A stretch of 64,000 bases of DNA. Origin: Stappia indica. GTDB lineage: Bacteria > Pseudomonadota > Alphaproteobacteria > Rhizobiales > Stappiaceae. Shown one piece after another: positions 45,165 to 54,815 of this stretch. Every line of letters begins with the position of its first letter. Position 1 is the first letter of the stretch. The notes under the pieces are model-generated. The model searched no databases and was not told the origin of the DNA. It saw nothing but the letters and a program-made list of their open reading frames with translations. Where the stretch lies: assembly GCF_009789575.1 (NCBI RefSeq), contig NZ_CP046908.1, positions 558,001-622,000 on the forward strand, given 5' to 3'. Made by a program: the position numbers and the translations under genes.

Positions 45165-46196
45165 CTACCCGCCCTTGCGGCGGCCGACGAGGAACGGCAT
45201 CGCGGCGAACAGCGCCAGGATGCGGAAGACGTGATGCGTTGCGACGTAGACCGGGTCGTAGCCGAGCGCCAGCGCCATCGACGACATCGCCTCCACGCCG
45301 CCCGGCGCGAAGGCGACCCACACCTGCCCGAACGGCAGCCCGGTCATCGCGGCGGTGAGCCAGCTCGCCGCCGCGGAGATCGCCAGCGCCACGCTGGCAG
45401 CGGCAAGGCCGGCAACGCCGAGCCGCCGCAATTCCTTGCCCGTCAACCCGCTGAACCTTGCGCCGATCACCGCGCCCGTCACCGTGAAGCCGAGGAAGGT
45501 CAGCGGCAGCGGCAGCCGTCCCTCGACGAGGCCGGCCGCATGGGTCGCAGCGCTCAATATCAGGCCGGCCAGCAGATAGGCCGCCGGCACGCCGATCCGG
45601 TCGCCGGCAAGCCCGGCCGCGAACCCGGCGATCAGGATCACCACCGCCGCGCCGTAGCCGATCTCGCCCATCGTCGTCAGCACCGCCCCGCTAGGGGCGC
45701 TGTCGAGCAGCGCGATCACCGGCGGCAGCAGCACCGTGATCACCAGCAGCCGCAGGCTCTGCAGCACCATGACGGCGCGCAGGTCGCCGACGCCGGAGGC
45801 GGCCAGCGACAGGCAGTAGCTCAGCGCGCCGGGCGAGGTGGCGAGCCGCGCGGTCGCCGCATCGAGCCCGTAGCCGCGCTGCAGGATCGTGCCCGACACC
45901 ACCATCACCGCGGCGATGGTCGCCGCCAGCATGGCAAGGCTCACCGGCCACTTGGCGATGTCGGAGAGAAAATGCGGCGTGACCCCGGCCCCCAGGGTCA
46001 CGCCGATCACCAGGAAGGCGCAGTTGCGCAGCAGGCCCGGCACGGCGGGCGCAAGGCCCGAGAGTGCGGCGAGCGTCACCGCAACGGTGCTGCCGATCAG
46101 CGCGGCGGCGGGCAGTCCTGCCAGCGTCGCCGCTCCCGCTCCGGCAAGCCCGGCCGAAAGGGCGACGGCAAGGCTGCGCCACCGCGCGCCCGTCAT
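45165..46196 (-). CDS. AbrB-like integral membrane protein
   Basis: A 343-residue, very hydrophobic protein of the AbrB (PF05145) membrane family, with about ten helices in two similar halves; TSPGALSYCLSLAASGVGDL and FAPGGVEAMSSMALALGYDP are the family's repeated signature. It is unrelated to the DNA-binding AbrB. Members often accompany tripartite tricarboxylate transporters, as here: its ATG overlaps the tctA stop. It may move or help handle the transported organic acid (inference). It converges with the enolase-superfamily gene, 10 bp apart. Confidence 0.82.
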   Translation of the reverse strand: MTGARWRSLAVALSAGLAGAGAATLAGLPAAALIGSTVAVTLAALSGLAPAVPGLLRNCAFLVIGVTLGAGVTPHFLSDIAKWPVSLAMLAATIAAVMVVSGTILQRGYGLDAATARLATSPGALSYCLSLAASGVGDLRAVMVLQSLRLLVITVLLPPVIALLDSAPSGAVLTTMGEIGYGAAVVILIAGFAAGLAGDRIGVPAAYLLAGLILSAATHAAGLVEGRLPLPLTFLGFTVTGAVIGARFSGLTGKELRRLGVAGLAAASVALAISAAASWLTAAMTGLPFGQVWVAFAPGGVEAMSSMALALGYDPVYVATHHVFRILALFAAMPFLVGRRKGG

Positions 46197-47695
46197 GCCT
46201 CGACGACCTTCTTCTTGCGACGGCCGAGCCAGATCGGCACGACCACCACGACGGCCGCCAGCACGTAGAGCATGATGGCATTGCCGGAGTTGACGAGGAT
46301 CGACCAGTCGCCGCCCGAGATCGACAGGGCACGGCGCAGGTTGTCCTCGAAAAGCCCGCCCAGCACGAAGCCGAGGATCACCGGGGCCAGCGAGAAGTCG
46401 AGCTTGCGCAGGATCCAGCCGAACACGCCGAGCAGCGTGATCATGTAGAGATCGTGCGGGTTGCTGACGACCGAGTAGACGCCGATGAAGGCCAGCACCG
46501 CGATCAGCGGCGTCAGGTACTGCTGCGGGATGGTCAGCAGGCGGGCGAACAGCCCGACCAGCGGCAGGTTGATGACCAGCAGCGCGACGTTGCCGATATA
46601 CATCGACGCGATCAGGCCCCAGGCGATTTCCGGCCGCTGTTCGAACATCAGCGGACCCGGCGTCACGTTGAACAGCAGCAGCGCGCCCAGCAGGATCGCC
46701 GTCGTGCCCGAGCCGGGGATGCCGAGGGTGAGCATCGGCACCATGGCGCCGCCCGCGGCCGCGTTGTTGGCCGATTCCGGCGCTGCGAGACCGCGAAGGT
46801 CGCCCTTGCCGAAGTTCTCCGAATTCGGCGCCACGCGCTTTTCCGTGCCATAGGCGACGGCGGAGGCGACCGAGGCGCCGGTGCCCGGCAGGATGCCGAT
46901 GAAGAAGCCGATCACCGAGCCGCGCAGGATCGTCCACTTGGTGAAGGCAAGGTCCTTCATCGAGACGAAGCTCTTGTCCAGCGCCAGCGGCTTCAGCTTG
47001 CCCGTGACCTGCTGTTCCACGAGGTGCAACAGCTCGGCCATGCCGAACAGGCCGATGACGACGACCAGGAAGTCGATGCCGGCGAGAATGTCGGGAATGC
47101 CGAACGTGTAGCGGGCAACGCCCGTGTTGGCGTCGATGCCGATCGAGGCGAGCATCAGGCCCATCACGGCGGCGAGCAGCGTCTTGACCGAGTTGCTGCC
47201 GACCAGCGAGGCAAGGCTCGCGAAGGCGAAGACCATCAGCGCCACGTAGTCGGACGGCGAGAAGGTCACCGCATAGGAGGCCAGCGCCGGGCCGCTCAGG
47301 GACATCAGCACCACCGCGAAGGTGCCGCCGAAGAACGAGGCGACCGCCGACAGCGACAGCGCCCGTCCCGCTTCGCCGCGCTTGGCCAGCGGATTGCCGT
47401 CCAGCGTCGTCATCACCGCGCCGGCATCGCCCGGCACGTTGAGCAGGATCGAGGAAATGCGCCCGCCGTATTCGGCGCCGTAATAGATGCCGGCGAGCAG
47501 GATCAGCGCAGACTCCGGCGGCAGGCCGAGGCCGTAGGCGATGGGCAGCAGGATCGCCACGCCGTTGATCGGGCCGATGCCCGGCAGCGCGCCGATCAGG
47601 GTGCCGGCGAAGCAGCCGATGAGAACGAGCGAAAGATTGAAGGGCTGCAAGGCTACGGCAAAGCCCGCAGACAGCCCGGAAATTACAGCGTCCAT
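46193..47695 (-). CDS. tctA: Tripartite tricarboxylate transporter, large membrane subunit TctA
   Basis: A 500-residue permease with about twelve helices. The family motif GALPGIGPINGVAILLPIAY near residue 35, GRISSILLNVPGDAGAVMT, and the second copy near 250 (FFIGILPGTGASVASAVAYG) are clear. It forms the channel of a Na+- or H+-driven, binding-protein-dependent importer of tricarboxylates or related acids. It lies seven bases after tctB in the operon tctC-tctB-tctA. Confidence 0.95.
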   Translation of the reverse strand: MDAVISGLSAGFAVALQPFNLSLVLIGCFAGTLIGALPGIGPINGVAILLPIAYGLGLPPESALILLAGIYYGAEYGGRISSILLNVPGDAGAVMTTLDGNPLAKRGEAGRALSLSAVASFFGGTFAVVLMSLSGPALASYAVTFSPSDYVALMVFAFASLASLVGSNSVKTLLAAVMGLMLASIGIDANTGVARYTFGIPDILAGIDFLVVVIGLFGMAELLHLVEQQVTGKLKPLALDKSFVSMKDLAFTKWTILRGSVIGFFIGILPGTGASVASAVAYGTEKRVAPNSENFGKGDLRGLAAPESANNAAAGGAMVPMLTLGIPGSGTTAILLGALLLFNVTPGPLMFEQRPEIAWGLIASMYIGNVALLVINLPLVGLFARLLTIPQQYLTPLIAVLAFIGVYSVVSNPHDLYMITLLGVFGWILRKLDFSLAPVILGFVLGGLFEDNLRRALSISGGDWSILVNSGNAIMLYVLAAVVVVVPIWLGRRKKKVVEA

Positions 47696-47702
47696 GGGAG
47701 CC

Positions 47703-48143
47703 TCACAGAATGTGGTTGAGCAGGCCGGCGGGCAGGTTCAGCTCCAGCAGGCGGGTGCAGGCGAAATAGCCGACCGTGCCGGTGACCGCGCCGAAGGCGA
47801 AGGCCTTGAGCGGGGCTGCGCCGAGCATGATGCCGAATGCGGTGCAGAAGACCCAGGTCGACACCAGGAAGCCGAGCGGCTCGAACAGGCGTCCGTAGGC
47901 CAGCAGCATGACGACGACCAGCGCCAGACGGCCCAGCGTGCCGAGATCGGCCTTGAGCCTTTCGACATCCGGCCGCGCAATCAGGTAGATCGCGCAAAGG
48001 CTGGCGACGATGCCGAGCAGCTTGGGCCAGCTTTCCGGGCCCAGCGGGTCGTACTGGAACGGCGCCTTGATGACTGTGAAGGCGATGTAGGTATAGAGCA
48101 GCGCGATCACGAGAATCGCGCCCGCAAAGACGCGGTCTGCCAT
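47703..48143 (-). CDS. tctB: Tripartite tricarboxylate transporter, small membrane subunit TctB
   Basis: A 146-residue protein with four predicted helices and the family pattern (IAFTVIKAPFQYDPLGPESW near residue 20, then FEPLGFLVSTWVF). The ATG at 48143 has AGGGAGG five bases upstream, which fixes the start over the frame to 48179. It stabilises the TctA complex. A strong hairpin separates it from tctC. Confidence 0.93.
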   Translation of the reverse strand: MADRVFAGAILVIALLYTYIAFTVIKAPFQYDPLGPESWPKLLGIVASLCAIYLIARPDVERLKADLGTLGRLALVVVMLLAYGRLFEPLGFLVSTWVFCTAFGIMLGAAPLKAFAFGAVTGTVGYFACTRLLELNLPAGLLNHIL

Positions 48144-48209
48144 GACGTCCTCCCTTTCCGGGCCCAAGCCCGGTGGCATTGTCCCGGTTGCTACTGTCCC
48201 TTTCGGGAT

Positions 48210-48242
48210 GGGGCCGGCGGCACGCCTCGTGCCGTCGGCCCC
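48210..48242 (-). terminator. Intercistronic hairpin between tctC and tctB
   Basis: On the minus strand GGGGCCGACGGCACG pairs with CGTGCCGCCGGCCCC (one mismatch) around a three-base loop, with no T tract. It probably stabilises the tctC mRNA or acts as a weak attenuator. Confidence 0.6.
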
Positions 48243-48278
48243 TGCTTCCGGTTTGCCTGGCCTTGCGGCCTTGTCGCG

Positions 48279-49247
48279 TTACTGGATCAGGCCGGCTTCG
48301 CGGGCGATCTCGCGCAGGCGCGCGATGCGCTGCTTGATCGACTCGTCGAGTTCCGCGCCGGCGAGGTTCAGCGGCATCAGGCCCTTTTCCTTCTGCAGCT
48401 TGGCGAACTCCTCGGTGGCGAAAGCCGCCTGGAACTTCTCGACCCAGGCGTTGTACGCCTCGTCCGAGACGTTCTTGCCCATGTAGTAGCCGCGCAGGAT
48501 GGTCCACTCGGCGTCGTAGCCCAGCTCCTTGACGGTCGGGATGTCGGCGAAGGGCGCGTCGAGGCGCTTGTCGGACATCACGGCCAGGATGCGCAGCTTG
48601 CCGGTGCCCATATGGGAGACCATCTCGCCGACGTCGCCCATGTAGACCTGGATGCTGCCGCCGAGCAGCGCCGCGATGGACTCGCCGCCGCCGTCGAAGG
48701 CGACGTAGCGCATCTTCTTCGGATCCTGCTCGATGGCGCGCAGCAGCAGCGCGCCCTTCATCCAGTCCTGCGAACCGACCGAGCCGCCGGCGCCGAAGAC
48801 GACGGACGAGACGTCGGCCTTCACCGCGTCCATCAGGTCGGACAGCTTCTCGTACGGGCTGTCGGCGCGCACCACGACCGCGCCGAAGTCGGCGCCAGCG
48901 GTGGCCAGGAAGCGCACGTCGTTCTCGGTCCACTGGCCGTACTTGCCGGTGGCGATGTTGAGCAGCGAGCCGGACGAGAAGGCGACGATGGCGTTCGGGT
49001 CGTCGGTGCGGGTGGTGTTGAACAGGTTGATCGCCACGGCGCCGATGCCGCCCGGCATGAAGCTGACCTGCATCGGCGTGTCGAACTGGCCCTGCAGACC
49101 GGTCTGGGCGACGCGGCAGGTCAGGTCGAAGCCGCCGCCCGGCTGCGCCGGCGCGATGCACTCGGGCTTGGTGATGTCGGCGGCGAATACAGGGGTGGCG
49201 AGGCCGGCGGCGATCAGCGCCGCGGCCGCGGTCTTGAAGAGTTTCAT
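48279..49247 (-). CDS. tctC: Tricarboxylate transporter substrate-binding protein TctC (Bug family)
   Basis: A 322-residue periplasmic protein. Signal peptide KLFKTAAAALIAAGLATPVF with cleavage near AAD (about residue 23). The mature start PECIAPAQPGGGFDLTCRVA and MPGGIGAVAINLF are Bug-family signatures. It binds the organic acid and presents it to TctAB. The ATG at 49247 follows GGGAGG. First gene of the operon, divergent from tctDE, which should control it. Confidence 0.94.
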   Translation of the reverse strand: MKLFKTAAAALIAAGLATPVFAADITKPECIAPAQPGGGFDLTCRVAQTGLQGQFDTPMQVSFMPGGIGAVAINLFNTTRTDDPNAIVAFSSGSLLNIATGKYGQWTENDVRFLATAGADFGAVVVRADSPYEKLSDLMDAVKADVSSVVFGAGGSVGSQDWMKGALLLRAIEQDPKKMRYVAFDGGGESIAALLGGSIQVYMGDVGEMVSHMGTGKLRILAVMSDKRLDAPFADIPTVKELGYDAEWTILRGYYMGKNVSDEAYNAWVEKFQAAFATEEFAKLQKEKGLMPLNLAGAELDESIKQRIARLREIAREAGLIQ

Positions 49248-49424
49248 GTAGTCCTCCCGGTTGTCGCACGGATCGGGCCGCAGCGGCGGCACCGTCCATG
49301 GATCGCACGACACTAGGCCGCGTGGCTGACCGGAGCTTGACCCGTCGCTGACGCGACGCTGACAGGGAACCCTGCGGCAGCGGTTTTTCTTCCCGCCGCT
49401 CACGGCTTGCACTAATCAAGTGAC

Positions 49425-50096
49425 ATGCGGATCGTGCTTGTGGAGGACAATGACGAACTTGCAGAGGCGATCATCGATCGCTTCCGCGGGGAAGGTCATG
49501 CCATCGACCGGGAGGCCGACGGCGAGCAGGCGAGCGAGCTGCTGCGCTACAAGACCTTCGACCTCATCCTGCTGGACGTGAACCTGCCGGGCCGCAACGG
49601 CTTCGAGATCCTCCGCCAGCTCCGCCTCAGCGGCAACCACACGCCCGTCATGCTGCTCACCGCCCGCTCCGAGATCGACGACCGCGTCGTCGGGCTGGAT
49701 GCCGGGGCCGACGACTACATCGTCAAGCCGTTCGACCTGCGCGAGCTGGCCGCCCGCTGCCGGGCGCTGGCCCGCCGCCGCGCCGGCGAATCCAGCAACC
49801 TGTTCATCGCCGGCAACTTCACCTTCGACCGCGCCGCCAAGCGCGCCACCGTCGACGGCCAGGACGTCGACCTGCGCCAGCGCGAGGTGCAGCTGTTGGA
49901 GGTGATGATCGGCAATATCGGCCGCGTCCTGTCCAAGGAGGAGGTCGCCGACAAGCTCTACACCTTCGAGGAAGTGCCGACGCTGAACGCCGTCGAGCAG
50001 ATCATGACGCGGCTGCGGCGCAAGCTGGAGGGCGCGGCCTTCTCCATCCGCACCATCCGCGGCCTTGGCTATATCGCGAGCGTCCGCGACGAATGA
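49425..50096 (+). CDS. tctD: OmpR-family response regulator TctD
   Basis: A 223-residue regulator: receiver domain (1-118) with LVEDND acidic pair, phospho-acceptor in ILLDVNLPGRNG, LLTA and IVKPFD, then an OmpR/PhoB winged helix (about 125-220) ending IRTIRGLGYI. It is the partner of the kinase that overlaps it by ATGA and probably activates the divergent tctCBA operon. The ribosome site is weak. Confidence 0.92.
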   Translation: MRIVLVEDNDELAEAIIDRFRGEGHAIDREADGEQASELLRYKTFDLILLDVNLPGRNGFEILRQLRLSGNHTPVMLLTARSEIDDRVVGLDAGADDYIVKPFDLRELAARCRALARRRAGESSNLFIAGNFTFDRAAKRATVDGQDVDLRQREVQLLEVMIGNIGRVLSKEEVADKLYTFEEVPTLNAVEQIMTRLRRKLEGAAFSIRTIRGLGYIASVRDE

Positions 50097-51526
50097 CGCT
50101 GCCGCCGCCCCTGCCCGAGGCACGCGCCGTGCCCTACTCGCTGCGCCGCCGGCTCACGGTCGGCATGGTGGCGGGCTTCCTGGCGCTCCTCGTCGTCTTG
50201 TCCATCGGCCTGTGGACCTATGCGCGCAACGCCGCCAACCAGACCTACGACCTGCTGCTCGCCGGCTCGGCCATCGCCATCCTGGAGCGCATCTCGCCGA
50301 CGCCCGACGGGCTGATCGTCGACATTCCCTCCTCCGCGCTGGAGATCGTCGGCCTTGCCAAGGAAGACCGCGTCTTCTACCGCGTCTTCCGCCTCAGCGG
50401 CCGCACCCTGACCGGCGACCCGGACCTGCCGCTGCCCCCCGGCGGCGTGCGCGCCGGCGACCAGCCCCGCTTCTTCGATGCGCCCTACAGCCGCGAGACC
50501 TCCCGCTTCGTGCTGCAGGGCAAGCTGATCATCGAGCCGACCGGCCCGGACTGGATCATGCTGCAGCTCGGCCACACGCGGCTTGCCCGCGACGCCATGC
50601 AGATGGACCTCTTTTCCAAGGGGCTTGCCGGCCTCGTCGCCATCGCCGTGCTCGGCCTCGTCTTCATGCGCCTCGGCATCAACCGGGCGATGGCCCCGCT
50701 CGCCGGCATCGAGGCCGACATCCGCGGCCGCGAGCCCTCCGACATGACCCCGCTCGACGCCAAGCCGCCGCGCGAGGTGGAGGGGCTGATCGGCGCCATC
50801 AACGATTTCATGGGCCGCCTCGTCACCAGCAAGGAGCACGCCCAGTCCTTCATCGCCGATGTCGCCCACCAGATGCGCACCTCGCTCGCCGCGCTGCAGG
50901 GGCAGCTGCAGCTGGCGGCCGAGCAGGACGAGCCCGAGCGCATGCGCCAGCGGCTGGAGCGGGCCTCGGAGCAGGCGACGCGCACCATCCGCCTCACCAA
51001 CCAGCTGCTGTCGCATGCCATGGTCACCCATCGCGGCATCGACGAGCCGGTCGAGAAGATCGACCTGATGCCGCTGATCCGTACCTCGGTCGAGGAGTTC
51101 CTGCGCCATCCGGAGACCGAGGGCATCGACATCGCCGTGCTGCACGACGACCTGCCGGTCGGCTCCGCCCTGCTCGTCGCCGATCCGGTGGCGCTGCGCG
51201 AGGCCCTGCGCAACCTGCTCGACAATGCCGCGCGGCACGGGCCGAAGGACATCCGCATCGATATCGGCCTGTCGCGCACGCGCATCGACGAGCGCGAAGC
51301 CCTGTGCATCTCGCTCGACGACAGCGGCCCCGGCATTCCGGCGGCCGAGCGCGAGAAGGTGCTGGAGCGTTTCTATTCGCTGAACCGGGCGGGCGGCGGA
51401 TCCGGCATCGGTCTCAGCATCGTCAACGCGGTCGCGCGCAGCCATGGCGGCCGCCTCGCCCTCGGCGACAGCCGGCTCGGCGGGCTGCGCGTCGAACTGG
51501 ACCTGCCGGTCGACGGACCGGCCTGA
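50093..51526 (+). CDS. tctE: Sensor histidine kinase TctE
   Basis: A 477-residue membrane kinase with two helices (about 22-42 and 175-195) bracketing a periplasmic TctE-type sensor domain, a HAMP linker, the HisKA motif FIADVAHQMRTSLAAL, the N box NLLDNAARHG, the G1 box LDDSGPGIP and GGGSGIGLSIV. It has the Gln-Met pattern (HQMRT) typical of the TctE subfamily. It senses tricarboxylate-type ligands, perhaps through a binding protein. Confidence 0.92.
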   Translation: MTLPPPLPEARAVPYSLRRRLTVGMVAGFLALLVVLSIGLWTYARNAANQTYDLLLAGSAIAILERISPTPDGLIVDIPSSALEIVGLAKEDRVFYRVFRLSGRTLTGDPDLPLPPGGVRAGDQPRFFDAPYSRETSRFVLQGKLIIEPTGPDWIMLQLGHTRLARDAMQMDLFSKGLAGLVAIAVLGLVFMRLGINRAMAPLAGIEADIRGREPSDMTPLDAKPPREVEGLIGAINDFMGRLVTSKEHAQSFIADVAHQMRTSLAALQGQLQLAAEQDEPERMRQRLERASEQATRTIRLTNQLLSHAMVTHRGIDEPVEKIDLMPLIRTSVEEFLRHPETEGIDIAVLHDDLPVGSALLVADPVALREALRNLLDNAARHGPKDIRIDIGLSRTRIDEREALCISLDDSGPGIPAAEREKVLERFYSLNRAGGGSGIGLSIVNAVARSHGGRLALGDSRLGGLRVELDLPVDGPA

Positions 51527-51608
51527 ACGATCGAAGAGGGCGACCGGCGCGACCAAATCAGCGCCGGCACCCATGGGGAACAGAAACGAAATCGGGAGGA
51601 CGACGGGC

Positions 51609-52703
51609 ATGACGCTTGCGACCCTTGCCATGAGACGCCCTGGCGCCCTGCGCCGGCCCCTTGCCGCCGTGCTCGGCGCGGCAGCGCTGGTCCTGCCGCT
51701 GGCTCTGACCGGCATCGGCCCCGCCCGGGCCGAGACGCGACTCACCATCTACAGCGCCACCGACACCTCGGCCATGACGGCGGTGATCGCCCGCTTCGAG
51801 GCGACCCACCCGGCGGTCAAGGTCGAGTATGTCGAATACAACACCTCCGAGCTCTACGAGGCCATCGCCTCGCACAGCCATCTGGTCGACGTGGTCATCA
51901 GCTCCTCGATGGACCTGCAGGCGAAGCTGGTGAACAGCGGCGATGCCTACGCCTTCCGCCCGCCCAATGCCGATGCCCTGCCCGAATGGGCGCGCTGGCG
52001 CGGCGAGCTCTACGGCTTCACCTGGGAGCCGGTGGTGATGGTCTACAACAAGGCGGCCTTCGCCGACCGGCCGCTGCCGCAGACGCGGTCCGAGCTCGCC
52101 GGCATGATCCGCGACGATCCCGATTTCTTCCGCGGCCGGGTCGGCACCTACGACATTCACCTGTCCGGCGTCGGCTACCTCTTCGCCACCCAGGACGCCC
52201 AGCGCGGCTACCAGTTCTCGCGCGTCGCCGAATCCTTCGGCCGCGCCCGCGCCCGTACCTTCTGCTGCACCCGCGAAGTGCTCGACCGGGTCGCCAGCGG
52301 CGAGCTGGTCTACGGCTACAACATGATCGGCTCCTACACGCTCGGCGTGGTCCGCCAGGACGAACGCATCGGCTACTACCTGCTCGACGACTACACGCTG
52401 GTGATGAGCCGCACCGCCTTTATCCCCGAAACCGCGCCGAACAAGCGGGCCGCCGTTTCCTTCGTCAATTTTCTGCTGTCGCCGGAGGGCCAGGCGGCCA
52501 TTGCCACCTCGCCGGAACTTATCCCCCTCCTGCCCGAGGCGACCATCGCCTCCGGTCACAGCGGCGTTCCGGGCACCGAAGGGCGCTCGCTGCTGCCCAT
52601 CCGGCTCGGCACCGGCCTGCTCACCTATCTCGACCGGTTGAAGAAGGAGGCCTTCCTCGCCGACTGGTCGGCGGCGATGCAGGTGGAGACCGCCTCGCAG
52701 TAG
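51609..52703 (+). CDS. Periplasmic substrate-binding protein encoded with tctDE
   Basis: A 364-residue exported protein. The signal segment LAAVLGAAALVLPLALTGIG ends near ARAET (about residue 41). The mature part (TRLTIYSATDTSAMTAVIAR) is of the iron(III)/family 1 solute-binding type, with YGFTWEPVVMVYNKAAF in the first lobe. GGGAGGA lies eight bases before the ATG. It follows tctE by 82 bp with no permease of its own, so it may act as a sensor partner for TctE rather than in transport (inference). An FCC pair (ARTFCCTRE) is unusual for the periplasm and could form a vicinal disulfide. A terminator follows. Confidence 0.78.
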   Translation: MTLATLAMRRPGALRRPLAAVLGAAALVLPLALTGIGPARAETRLTIYSATDTSAMTAVIARFEATHPAVKVEYVEYNTSELYEAIASHSHLVDVVISSSMDLQAKLVNSGDAYAFRPPNADALPEWARWRGELYGFTWEPVVMVYNKAAFADRPLPQTRSELAGMIRDDPDFFRGRVGTYDIHLSGVGYLFATQDAQRGYQFSRVAESFGRARARTFCCTREVLDRVASGELVYGYNMIGSYTLGVVRQDERIGYYLLDDYTLVMSRTAFIPETAPNKRAAVSFVNFLLSPEGQAAIATSPELIPLLPEATIASGHSGVPGTEGRSLLPIRLGTGLLTYLDRLKKEAFLADWSAAMQVETASQ

Positions 52704-52720
52704 GATGCGGGGATAAACGG

Positions 52721-52757
52721 AAAAAGGCCGGCCCGGAGGAGCCTCCGGCCGGCCTTT
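52721..52757. terminator. Bidirectional terminator between tctDE unit and ugpC-like gene
   Basis: AAAAAGGCCGGCC plus CGGAGG pair with CCTCCG plus GGCCGGCCTTTT around a short loop. A runs on the left and T runs on the right allow termination from both converging genes. Confidence 0.85.
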
Positions 52758-52880
52758 TGGTGATTTTGGGCATCTTGCGACGCCCGACTCCAAAAAAACG
52801 CGATTTCGAGACGGAATTTTGCAAAATCCGTCTCAATCTCGATATCGCCTGCAAGCCCTTGTCATACCAAGAGAAAACGC

Positions 52881-53957
52881 TCAGAGAGCCTCGATCCGGG
52901 CGCCATTTTCGCCGTCGAAGTAATGCAGGTCCGCAAGCGCGTAATCGAGACTTATCCTCTCGTTCGGACGCAGCGCCACGGTCGGCGCCAGCCGGGCCGT
53001 CAGTTCCTGGCCGCCGAGCCGGCAGATCGCCATCGTGTCGGAGCCGAGAGGCTCGAAAACCTCCACCACCGGCGCGATGGCGCCGCCCTTGTCCCCGGCA
53101 AAGGCCAGGTGTTCGGGGCGGATGCCGACATCGATCCGCGCCCCGTCGGCGGCCGCCACCTCGCCCAGCCGCAGGGCCGCATCGCCCACCCGCAGCACCG
53201 GCGAACCGCCTGATCTGTCTATGTTTCCGCTGAACACGTTCATCTGCGGCGAGCCGATGAACTCGCCGACGAAGCGGCAGTTCGGCCGGCTGTAGAGCTC
53301 GATCGGGTGGCCCTGCTGGACGATTTTACCCCCGCGCAGCACCACCACCCGGTCGGCCAGCGTCATCGCTTCCGTCTGGTCATGGGTGACATAGACCGTC
53401 GTGGTCTTCAGCATCGCGTGCAAGCGCTTGATTTGCGTACGCATTTCGACGCGGAGCTTGGCGTCGAGGTTCGACAGCGGCTCGTCGAACAGGAACACCG
53501 CCGGCTTCCTCACGATGGCCCTGCCCATGGCCACGCGCTGGCGCTGACCGCCCGAAAGCTGGCCCGGCTTGCGGTCGAGATAGGCCTCGATCTGGAGGAT
53601 ACGTGCCGCCTCGCGCACCTTCGGTTCGATCTCGGAAGCCTTCAAGCCCCTCATTTTCAAGCCGAATCCGATATTCTCGGCAACGCTCATATGCGGGTAT
53701 AGCGCGTAGTCCTGGAACACCATGGCCACGTCCCGATCGCGCGGCTCCACGTCGTTGACGACCCGCTCGCCGATCTTCAGGACGCCGCCCGAAATCTCCT
53801 CCAGCCCAGCGATCATCCGCAGCATCGTCGACTTGCCGCATCCCGACGGCCCGACGAACGCGACGAATTCCCCGTCCTGGATGTTCAGGCTGACGCCATG
53901 GATCGCCCGCACCGAGCCGTAATCCTTGACGATCCCCTCCAACCGGATATCCGCCAT
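52881..53957 (-). CDS. UgpC/MalK-type sugar ABC transporter ATPase
   Basis: A 358-residue ATPase of the carbohydrate-uptake CUT1 class. Walker A GPSGCGKST, signature [15 protein letters not shown], Walker B FLFDEPLSNLD and YVTHDQTEAMTLADRV are present, followed by a regulatory OB-fold (TOBE) domain (about 240-350). It is the only ATPase for the importer whose binding protein and permeases lie on the opposite strand past the GntR gene, so it should serve that system. AGGGAGAGG precedes the ATG at 53957. Confidence 0.93.
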   Translation of the reverse strand: MADIRLEGIVKDYGSVRAIHGVSLNIQDGEFVAFVGPSGCGKSTMLRMIAGLEEISGGVLKIGERVVNDVEPRDRDVAMVFQDYALYPHMSVAENIGFGLKMRGLKASEIEPKVREAARILQIEAYLDRKPGQLSGGQRQRVAMGRAIVRKPAVFLFDEPLSNLDAKLRVEMRTQIKRLHAMLKTTTVYVTHDQTEAMTLADRVVVLRGGKIVQQGHPIELYSRPNCRFVGEFIGSPQMNVFSGNIDRSGGSPVLRVGDAALRLGEVAAADGARIDVGIRPEHLAFAGDKGGAIAPVVEVFEPLGSDTMAICRLGGQELTARLAPTVALRPNERISLDYALADLHYFDGENGARIEAL

Positions 53958-53996
53958 GGCCCTCTCCCTTGATCGCCCGTTTTCGCAGGGCTTGCG

Positions 53997-54030
53997 TTAT
54001 CGATAATTTGGATGTTATCGATATCGATAA
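53997..54030. promoter_or_regulatory. Twin palindromes, probable GntR operators
   Basis: TTATCGATAA (53997-54006) and TTATCGATATCGATAA (54015-54030) are both perfect palindromes, 18 bp apart by start, in the 163-bp spacer between the ATPase gene and the GntR gene. They overlap in core (TTATCGAT) and suit a dimeric regulator acting on both strands. The neighbouring GntR protein is the candidate ligand-responsive binder. Confidence 0.65.
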
Positions 54031-54120
54031 TGAAGCGCAACCCCGACCGGACAGGCTGGCGGGGCCGGCGCGAAAGGGGCCGCCGACGGCGTTCGGCGAC
54101 GAGCAGGGAGCAGGTGTCCG

Positions 54121-54815
54121 ATGGCCGTTGAGAGCTTCTCGACCGCATCCGTGATGGATCTTGTCCCCCGGCAGTCGAGCCGGCGCAGCCATGCCGTCTT
54201 CGTTGCCCTGCAGAAGGAAATCGTCCTCGGCGAGCTGCCGCCGGACTCCTCCCTGACCGAGATGGAACTGGCCCAGCGCTTCCAGTGCAGCCAGAGCACG
54301 GTGCGCGAGGCCTTGATGCAGCTGTCGGAGGAAGGGCTGGTCAAGCGCCTGCCCCATCGCGGCACGCTGGTCGCCCCCTGCCGGACCGCCGACGCCCGCG
54401 CGCTTATCAACATCCGCCGCGAGGTGGAATGCACCTATCTCGAGCAGGTGCTGCGCAACGCCGGCCGCGGTCTCGTCGGCCAGCTCCACGACGAGCTGAA
54501 CGCCATGCGCAATGCCGCCCGCGACGGCGACGAGTACCGGCTTTCGGTGCACGACCGCGCCTTCCACACCACCTTGTTCGCAGCCGCCGACCTGCCCTTG
54601 GTGGTGCCGATCCTGACCCGCTGCCTCATCCACAATCACCGCTACAAGATCATGAATTCCCAGCCGAACCGGGCACTTGAAGAGACAGCCGAGCGGCATG
54701 TCCCCATCATCGACGCACTCAAGAACGACGATCTGGAGCGCCTGCGCACCGTGCTCGGCCACCACATCTCCACCATCGTCGACTTCGGCCCCGATCTCAC
54801 CGAGGACGCCGGAGT

